DNA from: Terebella lapidaria
Lineage: Eukaryota > Annelida > Polychaeta > Terebellida > Terebellidae
Assembly (NCBI GenBank): GCA_949152475.1
Contig: OX424569.1
Span: forward strand, 19,877,170-19,941,169
Length of the DNA: 64,000 nt
Direction: 5' to 3'
The translations under genes were made by a program, and so were the position numbers. This document shows positions 1-10,149 of the stretch, piece by piece. The stretch's first letter is position 1; each line of letters begins with the position of its first letter. Below the pieces are notes generated by a model that saw only the letters and a program-made list of their open reading frames with translations, ran no database searches and was not told the origin of the DNA.

Positions 1-890
1 TTAGTTGTTTTATCTTTAATGTTTCTCAAAATGGCGGCCGTTTTCGTCGAAAAACGCTCAATATTGAACTTTGCCGGCCATTTTCTCAAACACTGTCTTA
101 TCAGTTTTGATATTTTTGTTTGAAAAGATTCCTCTTATATACCTTTGTGATGTATATAAGTTTTGTTCCCCTTGAAGGAAAAAATTCGAAAATTCCGAAA
201 AATTCATGAGTCCAAAATTGTTTTCAAAGGGTGAACATTTTTTCCCCTTGGAAATGGCCTAAAATGGATAGCAATGCGATTTGAGGCAAAAAAAAAAATT
301 TTGACTGATCAAAAATTCAAAATGGCCACCACACGGAGACCGGCGATTTAATCATTGGGAGCTGCCAGAACTGTACTCATAGAACGCTTGAAGATAGAGC
401 TTAGAAATTGGCACTTTCAAATGGGAAGTCATGTATGGCGACTTGTGTGGTGACCTTGAATTTGACCTTTGATGACCTCGAGAGATCAAAACTGCATGAA
501 ATGCTTGTAGACAGAACTTAAGTTTGCATTATGAGCCTATAGGGAGTCATATATGGAACAACTGATGATGACCTTGAACTTGACCACGGATGACCATGTG
601 TGCTGAATGTCCGACATATAATGTGTAAATTAGCCACTGAGGCCTAAACACTTGCACACACAGGTTAGGATTGTGTATGAGCTTACAAGAAGTCATGTAT
701 TTATGGCACATGGCGAACTTGACCTATAATGACCTTGAAGGCCAAATCTCAAGTCATATGCAGCATAGCTAATGGTGACATGGCAGTATACAAAGATGAC
801 CTTGATTGGTAAATCTCAAGGTCCTATGTCACCTAAAATGCTTAAAACCACAATTGTCCGGTAACCTATCTTAACCCTTGGGCTAATTTT
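1..890 (+). repeat. TTACCGG-family repeat, 3' part of a copy
   Basis: This copy is cut by the left window edge. It shows the family's internal modules in order: the 'aaaatggcggccgttttcgt' module, a 'ggcactttcaaatgggaag' module near 410-430, a run of TGACCTTGA-type motifs, and the 3' terminus 'gtccggtaacctatctta' (857-874) followed by the TTAACCCTTGGGCTAA inner hairpin. The same modules recur many times between 36 and 64 kb. No protein-coding potential is visible. Confidence 0.75.
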
Positions 891-1254
891 TAGATTACCG
901 TACCTTTGGTCCGATAACCTATTGCCGTGGCGTTGCCTCCATCGTCCGTCGTCCGTCGTCGTATGTCTACATTTTTGTCTTTAAAGTTTACAATCGAATC
1001 TTTCTGAAATTTTGCACAAAAATGCCTAAAAATATTTCGAGAGGGAGGTATTATTTACTTTTTTTTAATTTCGCAATTCTTTCAAAATGGCGGCCATTTT
1101 CGTTGAAAAACGGCCAATTTTGGACTTTGACGGTCGTTTTCTCAAAATCTGTTTAATATATTTTTTTTCTTATCGATACATAACACTTCTCATATGTATT
1201 TCTGTGACGTGTATAAGTTTCGTTACCCTTGAATCGCTTGAAATGGGCCATTTC
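891..1254 (+). repeat. TTACCGG-family repeat, 5' part of a copy
   Basis: The copy starts head-to-tail after the preceding one with a diverged terminal hairpin (TTACCGTACCTTTGGTCCGATAA). It continues through 'cgtcgtccgtcgt', the 'ctgaaattttgcacaaaaat' module and the 'atggcggccattttcgt' module, then breaks off where GC-rich sequence begins near 1255. Confidence 0.7.
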
Positions 1255-1690
1255 GGGCCCATTTCGTCCCCGTTGTCTGGATAAGAGGGTCCGCGAGGAG
1301 CCTGGGGGCAATTCCAACGGGGACCCAGGAGGTGGGCTATTTCTATCTGGGGGCTCACGTCCTGTGGAACGGTATAGTCTCTCGTCTGGGATGGTACGTA
1401 CAGACTCTGGCAGACTGTCGGGCTGTCCAGGGTTCTATCCCCGCGGCAGAGCCATTGACGAGGCGGGTCAGCAACGCGCTCACATGCGCGGGTTTCGGGT
1501 GCCACTCCTATGGCTTCCAGTCTCATCACACCGGGTTACATTACCATGATGTATATATGTCTATGTGATGTATCGAGGCCGGACTTGTCCGGCGGACTGT
1601 TAGCTGGTCATAGTTAATTAATTACGGTGCCCGCTGTGACCGTGCCACAGACTGGGGCGCTTGCGCCCTAGGTAGCGGGCGTCAAACGTT
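1255..1690. other. GC-rich insert with a tRNA box-B-like motif (possible SINE remnant)
   Basis: This block is clearly more GC-rich than its surroundings and interrupts a TTACCGG-family copy. It contains 'gggttctatccc' (about 1430-1441), which resembles a Pol III box B, and an upstream stretch 'tatagtctctcgtctgg' that is only weakly box-A-like. A convincing cloverleaf was not found. A tRNA-derived SINE is the best guess; a fragment of another element is equally possible. Several short overlapping reading frames here look like chance. From 1691 to 1961 I see only AT-rich sequence without recognisable features. Confidence 0.3.
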
Positions 1691-1961
1691 ACACTGATAT
1701 CTAGACATATAATGTGTCGGTAAATCGGAACATCAAAATATGTAAATCAACGTAAGTTGATACATAAAGACTTGTAATTTTCCAACAAAATTGTATGTGC
1801 TGCGATGAAAGTAGTTGCTTATATCATAAACTTGCCTGAACACACATACTATGTATACATTTGGTGATAAATGGATAATTATTGAGGTATTTACCGAAAT
1901 AAAATCGCACAGGACGCTCTTGTTTTGAATGTTATGATACGGTGGCCTTATGCTTACCGGG

Positions 1962-3691
1962 TATTCAATTCAATTCACTTATTTCATCATCAACTACAAT
2001 ACATGTATATTAAACAAGCAAATACTGTATGAGAATGATGAAAAGGAGAAAGAAAAGAAGCTGAAGCTTATGGAATTCTCTCCCCTGAAATACTTGCTAA
2101 GCTTAATACAATTGTGCAGATATTACTAAAAACAAGAAAAGAATTTAAAAAAAACGAATTGACTTATATCATTATAAAACATTTAGAGAAATGTAATGAA
2201 AAAAATTGTTGGTGTGTTTTGATAAAATTGGGCAATATTATCACAAATCAAATATTTCGGGCAATACTACATATAAGATGATATATATTTCTGTTTATCA
2301 GCTTTTTTGAATTCATTTAGCGATTGAACAATTTTTATGCTGATCTCAAGATTATTCCACAACTTTACACCACTTATACTAATAGCTCTCGATCTCAACT
2401 TGGTTTTACAAAAGTTGACATTGAAATTATTATTTCTACTAAATCTAGTTTGGTACTTAAGGACATTATGGGTTTCGGTGAATAACCTGTTAACATTTGC
2501 AGGTAAAGTATTACTATTAGCACGATACATAACAACTAAAATTTTCAGCTTGACAATATCAACAAATTTGAGACATTTGTATTGAACGAATAGTGGGTCT
2601 GTGTGAGCTCTATAAGTTGCTCTAGCAACAATTCTAATGGCTCGTTTCTGTAACAATATTAACCTTTTCAAATTTGATTCATATACATTACCCCATATCT
2701 CACATGCATAGTTCAGATATGGTAATACAGTATAAAGAACAGTATAAAGTGTAAAAAGTTGATTGATCAACTATATGATTTACTTTATACAATATAGAAA
2801 TATTCTTAGAAACATTTCTACATACTGCATTTATTTGGTTCTTCCAGGATAGATCTTCATCTACCATGACACCCAGAAACTTAGTAACATGTACTCTATC
2901 AATTTTAATGTTATCAATATGTATACAGCATTGATTTGTCTTTTTATATACTTTGTTTTCACTGTTACCAAACAACATATAGTTTGTTTTATTAGTATTT
3001 AATGATAACTTATTGACTTTAAACCAATCATTTAATTTTTGTACATCCTCATTCATAGTTTGCATGATCTTTTCAGGGTTCTTTCCCATGTAGAAAGCAT
3101 TAGTATCATCTGCAAACAGTATGAATTTTAATCTATTTGATACCAGAGCCATATCATTTATGTATAAAAGAAATAAGAGAGGCCCATTATTGACCCTTGT
3201 GGGACTCCACATACTATTTGTCTTTTTACAGAATTAACACCATCGATAACAACATACTGGTTTCTTTGATTCAGATAACATTTTACCCAGTCAAAAGCGA
3301 CTCCCCTGATACCATAATGATATATTTTTTTTCAGTAGAATTGTGTGATCTTTGGTGTCAAAAGCCTTTTTAAGATCAATAAACACTCCAACAGTTAAAT
3401 AGTTCCTGTCATTAATTTCTGTAATTTGCTCAAACAGTTCCATCAAAGCAAGTGATGTTGACCGTTTTTCTCTGAATCCAAACTGACTTTCATATAGGAT
3501 ATTGTTTGATTCGATAAATGTAACTAACCTTTCAAAATACAGTTTTTCAAGTATCTTGGAGAACTGAGGTAAAACAGACACCGGGCGATAGTTCGAAACT
3601 AGTTTTGAGTTACTACTTTTGAATATAGGAATAACTTTGGCAGTTTTCATTTCTTCAGGAAATATACCATACTGTAAAGAAATGTTGCATA
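1962..3691 (-). mobile_element. LINE-A (non-LTR retrotransposon), 3' half
   Basis: This is the 3' half of a Jockey-superfamily-like (L2/CR1-type by eye) element on the minus strand. Its 3' end is marked by a short (TGAAT)n-type tail at 1962-1977 and about 290 bp of 3' UTR. It runs into the LTR element at 3692. The missing 5' half resumes at 24723, because the reading frame across the join makes sense only when the LTR element and one copy of its CATA duplication are removed. Confidence 0.88.
2267..3691 (-). pseudogene. LINE-A ORF2, C-terminal part (reverse transcriptase)
   Basis: The reading frame encodes the RT palm and C-terminal region. Visible motifs are SNYRPVSVLP, QFGFREKRST, FIDLKKAFD with the first catalytic Asp, a VPQGS-type box around 3190-3215, and FADDT with the catalytic Asp pair (around 3115-3130). 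A C-terminal region with LPYLNYACEIWGN follows. At least two frameshifts break it, one near 3290 and one at the PQGS box, and another near 2750 joins the last third. The protein would copy the element's RNA at a nicked target site. It cannot be made intact from this copy. Confidence 0.85.
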
Positions 3692-4280
3692 TGTAGAATA
3701 TTTATGACTGTTAGCGGCCCGAAACCCTCCCTTACACTTTATTCCACTCGACATACACGGCACAGATTCATCACTTGACTTCGTACTCACGAGAACCGAC
3801 ACACACCGTCCAAGACATGTAAACAACTCCACAAATGACGTCACGCAGAACACACCACCAATCACAACATTTCCAGACACCTAACCACGCCCACACAGAC
3901 ATTACCTCACATTCAGCAAATCACATGAACTCCTGTTCCACGACGCGGGAAAAACCAGACACCCATGAAAAAGTCCCTGCGCTTTTCGGAGTCGAGTAGA
4001 GATATTTTGGAGGGAACAGATGTAACTCTAAAATACTGAAGAAATTGTGTGAAGATTTATAGAGACATATCTGTGATATATCATTCCATGTGTCAGACTA
4101 TTAATCGGACTATTTCGGGAAGTGTGTATGAGGCCGTGATCGTGCCATCGGACTTATCATCCCAATAAACTTGGATTAATCGAATTCGGACTGGTTTGTG
4201 ATATTTCAAGCACAACGTTACGAACACTATACGCTAGTAAAAGGGCTGATCGGACCCTGAGGAATCCCGATTTCATAACA
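3692..4280 (+). repeat. 5' LTR
   Basis: The LTR begins TGTAGAATA and ends TAACA. It contains a perfect CRE-like palindrome TGACGTCA at 3836-3843, a TATA-like 'gatttatag' near 4050 and an AATAAA at 4164-4169. These suggest, but do not prove, U3 promoter and R/U5 polyadenylation signals. The same sites are present in the 3' LTR. Confidence 0.95.
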
Positions 4281-4281
4281 T

Positions 4282-4299
4282 TGGTGCCGTGACCAGGAT
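4282..4299 (+). other. Primer binding site
   Basis: TGGTGCCGTGACCAGGAT starts one base after the LTR. It begins with TGG, complementary to the CCA end of a tRNA, as expected for minus-strand primer binding. The primer tRNA was not identified. Confidence 0.75.
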
Positions 4300-4337
4300 A
4301 TCGAAAGCCAGTCTCGGCTTAGAAACTGTTAACGTCA

Positions 4338-5148
4338 ATGCCGGATACACGAGCAAAAACCTATAGCCAGCCGAATTCCCGTGAGGAGCCACGGACGACA
4401 GACGGAACGACCGCCAAACCGGTCCCGCTGAGCCAGCGACCGTCGCGACCCCGATCAGTAGCGATGAGTGACACGTTAACTCTGTCACACGTGCAACCGC
4501 CCGACGAACTGTATCAGATATCGGAATACTGTGATCGTACTGGTTTGTCATTGTCGGAAGAAGATTACGGACCGAGCCTCTTTGCTGATGAAGAGTATAT
4601 GAACGAACTGTTGTTGTACGAAGACCCGTCGTCGCCCCGTCACACGATTGGCGAGATCTTGGATGCTCATGCCAAGTCGTATCGCACTACACCTGCCGGA
4701 CCGTCTTGCTCGCTAGCCGACGATCGAATACGAGCGAACCCTGTGCCTGCAAGACAGAGACCGGATACTGACACTTTGTCACAACCGGTGAGCGTACAAC
4801 CAGTGAACATTAACACTCCCATGGTGACGCAACCGCCCAGCCGATCGCGAATTTGTCGGTGGTTGAACGATTCGGATAGTGCTAATGAGTTCGGACCAAG
4901 CCGTGACCAACCAACGTCACGACCCTTGACAGCCACCCTGACGCGTCATGAGCGTAACCCGCCAGTCCAGTCGAGATTGCCGACCAACCCGATCGTGACC
5001 GGAGTCCTGCCCGAAGGGTTCCAGCCGAACCGGAGACGTCCCGTTACAGAGAGTACTCCAGCACCTGCTGCCGACCAGACCCATACAGACCGACCTTCAC
5101 CACGATTCACCGAGTGCTCGCACACGCGACGAGCGTCAACCGCCGCCG
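4338..5148 (+). pseudogene. LTR element gag, N-terminal part
   Basis: An open frame begins at ATG 4338, about 55 bp after the LTR, and runs until LINE-B interrupts it at about 5149. The encoded segment (about 270 residues) is hydrophilic, Pro/Ser/Thr/Arg-rich and without a recognisable fold. Its GC-rich codon usage (many cgg/gac/ccg codons) matches the downstream gag and pol. I assign it to gag from position and strand. The true capsid-like region lies after the LINE insertion at about 10920-11400. Confidence 0.7.
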
Positions 5149-5304
5149 ATAAGATAAGATAAGATAAGATAAAATTTATTTAAAGTCGGATAAAGAGTTA
5201 AACATCAACATTAGCTGGGATCAGCTATTGACCGACCTGATACAATGAATTATTTACAATGAATGGGATGATATATATATACAATGTGTAAAACAATAAC
5301 AGCA

Positions 5305-8300
5305 TCACACCTGGTTCAAATGACAGATAACACAGCATGAACAATTACATGGAGAAGGTTCCCACATGGCAATACTACTTTTGAAAGCTACAAAAGAATC
5401 AACACTTTTTATATCATTTTCCAGTGAGTTCCATAATTTACTTCCCTGATACATTATAGTGTTCAAACCATGTTTTACCGTATTGAATTTTTTAAGTCGA
5501 AGTTGTAACATATTACGTCTATTGTAATCAACATTACTTAATTCAAACATATTGTGTAGATATTTGGGACCTATTTGGTTGATACATTTATAGACTTCCA
5601 TCAAAATACATCTTAGTCGTCTTACATACATTAACGGGTGGTTTTCCTTCTGTCTTAAAGTAGTATAATCAGAGTGATGTTTATTATAGACATATACTAA
5701 GGCCTGCTTTTGAATTTTCTCTATTTTAGTCATATTTCCTTTACTACAGAAGTGCCATATAATTGAACAATACTCAAAGTTGGACATGATAAAAGAATGA
5801 AATAATATCAACTTGCTTTTTACATCAAGATTCTTTGATAACCTACGTAGTACATTAAGTTTCCGCCCAGCTTTCCTACATATGTTTTCAACATGAAAAT
5901 CAAAATTAAATTTTTCATCAAAGTGTACACCTAATAATTTCACAACATCTTGTGCATGAATTTTGTTTCCTCTTATAACAATAGATTGATCTCTGGCAGT
6001 ATATCCATTACCAAATAACATGAATTGAAATTTATCACAGTTGACCTTCATATTATTTTCAATAAACCATTTTAATAGTTTTTCTATTATATGTTCTAAT
6101 TGGTTCTTAACAATATCAATATCTTTGCCATAACAACATACTGTATTTTCATCAGCATAATTAAATATATCACATTCATTTTCAATTTCCCTAATTAAAT
6201 CATTGCAGTGTACATTTTAATAGAAAGGACCCAAAATAGAACCTTGGGGTGCACCAACAGTAAGCGGTAACCATCCACTAACACTGGACATCAATTTAAC
6301 TCTGTGAAATCTGTTACAGAAATAATCAAAAATCAATTTGCATGAATGTGTGTCTACTCCATATGCATACAATTTAGCTATTAGTAATTCGTGTGGCAGA
6401 TGATCAAAAGCCTTGGATAAATCAGTCATAACAGCACCAACAACTTGCTTATCATCGAGCTTACTTTTCACTGTTTCAACAAATCGAGTGAGAACATTCT
6501 GACAACTATAATTTTTTCTAAATCCTGAGACATGAATACTAAACTCATCCTCAAAGTGATTAGACATTTGTTCAAAAAGAATACCTTCAAACAATTTTGA
6601 AATATTTGACAATATAGAGCATATTGTCTCAGCATATCTCAGCATATTTTAAAGAATTTGGGAATGAAGCACAAGAAATACTTTCATTAATCAGAAATGA
6701 GAAAGGTATACATAGAGCTTTAGCTCCCGACTTCAATGATCTGGGTGGAATCATGTCACATCCGGTAGCTTTTGTCGGATTAAGCTTGCATAATCGTACA
6801 TAAACATCATTAATTGAGACTTGAATATATTATTGCCTTGCCTTGAAGACAGTATTCTCGCAATACTGGGATGCCTGTCATAACGTTCCAGTATTTTGTC
6901 AATATTGAGTTCTTCATTATTATATGCATCAGTTCCAAGAGGTACTGTATTGTCATGAGCTATATTATTATAAAATGCATTCATTGTTTCACATACAGAT
7001 ACCGGGTCATTAATAATTTGATCATCTTGAGACAGCATTATTCTGTCTGGTCCCCCTCTGTATTTATCAGATATCAGGGGCTTAATTGTTTTCCAAAAAG
7101 TTGCACTATCCTTTTCTACCTTGCACTTAGTTTTCATATATTGCATGAGACTGTTTTCTCATTTTGACAATCATATTCCTATGTTTTCTATATTCTTCCC
7201 AGGTATGGGAATTGTGCGTCCGCTCATATTTCCTTCGGAGCATATTTTTATAATTGATTGCGCGACGCAGCTGACTGTTCATATATGGAGCTTGTTTATG
7301 TTTGATGGTTTTTCGCTTCACAGGGGCATGTTGGTCTATCACTTCTCTCAATAAGGTTTCACAAAACCAATATGAATCATCAATTTCATCGAATATTTCA
7401 GCAACGTGAAAGGGTACTGTAAATAAATCTGTAATATAAGCACTTTCATCAAAATGCTTGAAGCTTCTGTAGATTATCTTCTTTGGTTTATTGCAAGGTA
7501 TGTAAAACTTTGTTGCAAATGTCACCATATGGTGGAAATCACTGAGTCCAGAATCAAAAACCGTGACGCCCTGTAATCTCCTACATGAATTGCTCAAAAA
7601 CAACATCAATACATGTAGGCTTATGGCTTTTAAAGCATGTTGGAGTTTTCACCATATTCTTAACTCCATAACTATCTAAGAAATCTACCAGACAGTGAGC
7701 TGGTTTTGAAAAATCAATATTGAAATCTCCAGTGATTACTATGTTGGAGAATTCCTTGTTACAATTCAAATACATAGTTTCTACAGCATCTTTAAAGTAA
7801 CTATTTAGTACTTTTGGTTGCTATTCTACCATTCTCATTTGTATTGATTTCTAAGTCATCGCGCCTTTTATGCACAATATCACTTCGAATATGCACCATG
7901 ATTCCACCCATATTATGTTTAAAATCACATCTATAGTGTTTGAAACCAGGTACCTGAAATTGATTAACAGGAAATGAATCATCTAACTTGGTCTCTTGTA
8001 CAAGCAATAAATCAATAAATCCTTTGACAAGAGCTTCTTTCAATGGAACAATTTGTGTCGGACACTATTAATATTCAAATGTGATATTTTGAAACATTTC
8101 GAGTATTTTTTATAGAATGGTATTAAGCTTGCGAGTTCAACATCATCTTTCAAGTGGTTTACATCGGAATTATTACATGACTCAGTAGATGTATCAGCAT
8201 TGTGTACATCCGGCACACTGCTATGACTGTTCAGTACATTACATGCAGGTACATGTATGGTATCATCAACCAGGACATCATTACCTTCATGGGCAAGGCA

Positions 8301-8588
8301 TTCATTCATACTTTTTGAGATATTGATACTACCAAAAACATTTTTACCAGATGCTGTTTGTGTACCTGACATCTGTACAGGTGTGTTCATATTTATATTA
8401 AAATCAACATTCTCAGTGCCATTCTCAGTACAATACAGTGCACTGAAGTGATTAAATATATTCATATCATCAGCATAGGTAAAATCAACACTATTTCCAC
8501 TATTTCCACCAATATTGCTGTCATCAGTATGTTTTGTACCGTTCTCACTTAAAGCATGACTAGCGGCACGTCCTGCATAGCCAGTTCC
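5305..8588 (-). pseudogene. LINE-B ORF2: endonuclease and reverse transcriptase, frameshifted
   Basis: Reading from 8588 downwards there is an Asn/Asp/Ser-rich leader. The endonuclease follows with HLNINS, QETK (7985-7996), ITGDFNID (about 7730) and a SDFHHM version of the SDH box (about 7530). A linker leads to RT with SGFRKNYSC, DLSKAFDHLP (first catalytic Asp, about 6400-6430) and GAPQGSILGP (about 6220-6250). The YADD box reads YADEN near 6150-6165, so the second Asp is Glu in this copy. A C-terminal segment follows to 5305. Frameshifts at about 8040, 7790, 7590, 7140, 6650 and 6200 split the frame. The family resemblance is L2/CR1-like (Jockey superfamily). It encodes target-primed reverse transcription but is dead here. 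Confidence 0.85.
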
Positions 8589-8603
8589 CTAACAGTGACA
8601 GAA

Positions 8604-10094
8604 CTAGGCCTTGTGACCGTACTGACCACAGCTGCTGCACTGGATCTTCCTGCCGTGTCCACAGGTATCCCTCGTATGCCCTGGTTCTGCGCAGTACCAG
8701 CATCGGACCTGCGTCTGGTAGGAGGTGTTGTGGGGGCCATTGGAGTTCCTCTGGTTTGGTCTCCGGTAGGAGTTGGACATGCCGCCACGTGGTGCTGTGT
8801 GCCTGGGAGCGCCGGGACGAGGGTGGAAGGGTGGGACCTGCAGTTGCTCTCTGTGGGAGCGCTGCGATGGCGTCTTCCACGCTCCAGGTCGACTCCTGGG
8901 GGTCACACGAGGTCTCAGCTGCAGGTTGGACATCAGCTTGCTGGTGCCTTGTCTGGAGAGGTGGACCCCATCAGCGACGAACGAGCTGGAGTCAACTTCA
9001 CCATTCCGGAAAACGAAGTTGTCATCATGGTTCAGGAACGTTGCACCCTGATCTTCACACACAGCTTGCAGTGTGTCATTCACGCACTGCTGACGTTCCT
9101 TGACATCCCTGTCAACTCGCGGGATGACACTGCTGACAGTCACATGAGCAAACATGCTCCTGGCCTTGTTGATGAGAGCTACGCTGCCCTCCTTGACAGT
9201 GTCCAGAGGCGTGTCGCTATCAACATCACGTGTTCCCGCGACCAGGTGAACCGCTGATACCGAGGCGTCATTGATGTCTTCCAGAGCGCGAGTCAGGTCA
9301 CGGAACCTTGCTCCTGACTGCTTCCTGATGATGACATCCTTCCCGTCTTGAGTGGTGACATCGGCGATGCTGCGGACGAGGCTGTTCCCCAACAGAAGTA
9401 GTTTTTGCGGTGTCGCTGTCTGTGACTCACTCTGGAGGGGTCCCTGGGTGAGTTTGGACAACACACTCCTGGCAGCATCTGTGATGTGTGTGAAGCCAGC
9501 TGGGCCAAGATGTTTCCCTCCGTACCATCGACACACCACAGTAATGACGTCGGTCAGGTTGTTTTCCTGCAGGACTCGCAGGAGATGGCCACCTGAGTGC
9601 TGCTCGCCGTCATCCTGACAGGACTCCTTCGGTCCATTCACTGGGCCGGCGAGGCGATAGGCCATCATGACGTGTGTGGCGAGGCGACATTGTGGGAGGG
9701 CTTTGATGCACTCTAGGGCCTCTTGTACTTGATTCAAAGTTGTGACAGGGGCACAGAAGCCTTGGAAGGAAGATCCCTGGTCTTCCTGTACTCCACCCTG
9801 TGTCAGCTCTACTGAGGATGGTACTCTGGTGTGTTCGCTGCGCTGGGGACATGAGGAAACACGCTGCTTAATGTGATCCAGTTTTCCCCGCAGGTCCAGG
9901 TTGGAGTTGATCACGTCTTTGAGGAGAACATTCTGGGCACTAAAACTGTCACTTAAGGTCTGATGTTGTTTCTGCAGTTCTGCTAGGGTAAGTAGAATAT
10001 CATTAAGTTTAGCAGCATTCAGTCCACACTGTTTACAGTCCTGCTTCCGTTGTTTCTCTGGCTCCGTCGTTTTGCAGTTGTCTGGAAGGGCCAC
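8604..10094 (-). CDS. LINE-B ORF1: coiled coil + IMPACT-like + SGNH-like + CCHC protein
   Basis: The frame is about 496 codons from GTG 10094 and stays open further upstream, so the true start may lie near 10150 or be lost. Domains by residue are: a CKQC pair (20-23); a Leu/Gln-rich coiled coil (26-75); an IMPACT/YigZ (UPF0029)-type domain (about 108-215) with ATH, CQDDGE (159-164), RWYGG (189-193) and LGP; an SGNH-hydrolase-like domain (about 231-395) with GNS (Ser238), AGTRD and DGVH (Asp375, His378); an Arg/Pro-rich linker; CCHC knuckle 1 (Cys465, 468, His473, Cys478); and knuckle 2 (Cys486, 489, His494), cut by TAG before its last Cys. LINE ORF1 proteins bind RNA as chaperones, and esterase-like ORF1 domains are known in CR1-type LINEs. 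The IMPACT-like domain is the surprise. It acts presumably in the RNP; any enzymatic role is inference. Confidence 0.85.
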   Translation of the reverse strand: MALPDNCKTTEPEKQRKQDCKQCGLNAAKLNDILLTLAELQKQHQTLSDSFSAQNVLLKDVINSNLDLRGKLDHIKQRVSSCPQRSEHTRVPSSVELTQGGVQEDQGSSFQGFCAPVTTLNQVQEALECIKALPQCRLATHVMMAYRLAGPVNGPKESCQDDGEQHSGGHLLRVLQENNLTDVITVVCRWYGGKHLGPAGFTHITDAARSVLSKLTQGPLQSESQTATPQKLLLLGNSLVRSIADVTTQDGKDVIIRKQSGARFRDLTRALEDINDASVSAVHLVAGTRDVDSDTPLDTVKEGSVALINKARSMFAHVTVSSVIPRVDRDVKERQQCVNDTLQAVCEDQGATFLNHDDNFVFRNGEVDSSSFVADGVHLSRQGTSKLMSNLQLRPRVTPRSRPGAWKTPSQRSHREQLQVPPFHPRPGAPRHTAPRGGMSNSYRRPNQRNSNGPHNTSYQTQVRCWYCAEPGHTRDTCGHGRKIQCSSCGQYGHKA

Positions 10095-10149
10095 AACAAG
10101 TTGCTGTGTTGTGGTTTGTGCTGCTAAAGTCTTGGACCTCAGTGCCTTG

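Noticed and set aside
1430..1441. tRNA gene suggested by a box-B-like motif
   Set aside because: No acceptor stem or anticodon arm could be folded, and the T-stem has mismatches. Kept only as a possible SINE remnant.
8556..9257. Plus-strand frame opposite LINE-B ORF1
   Set aside because: It is antisense to a frame with four recognisable domains and shows no motif of its own.
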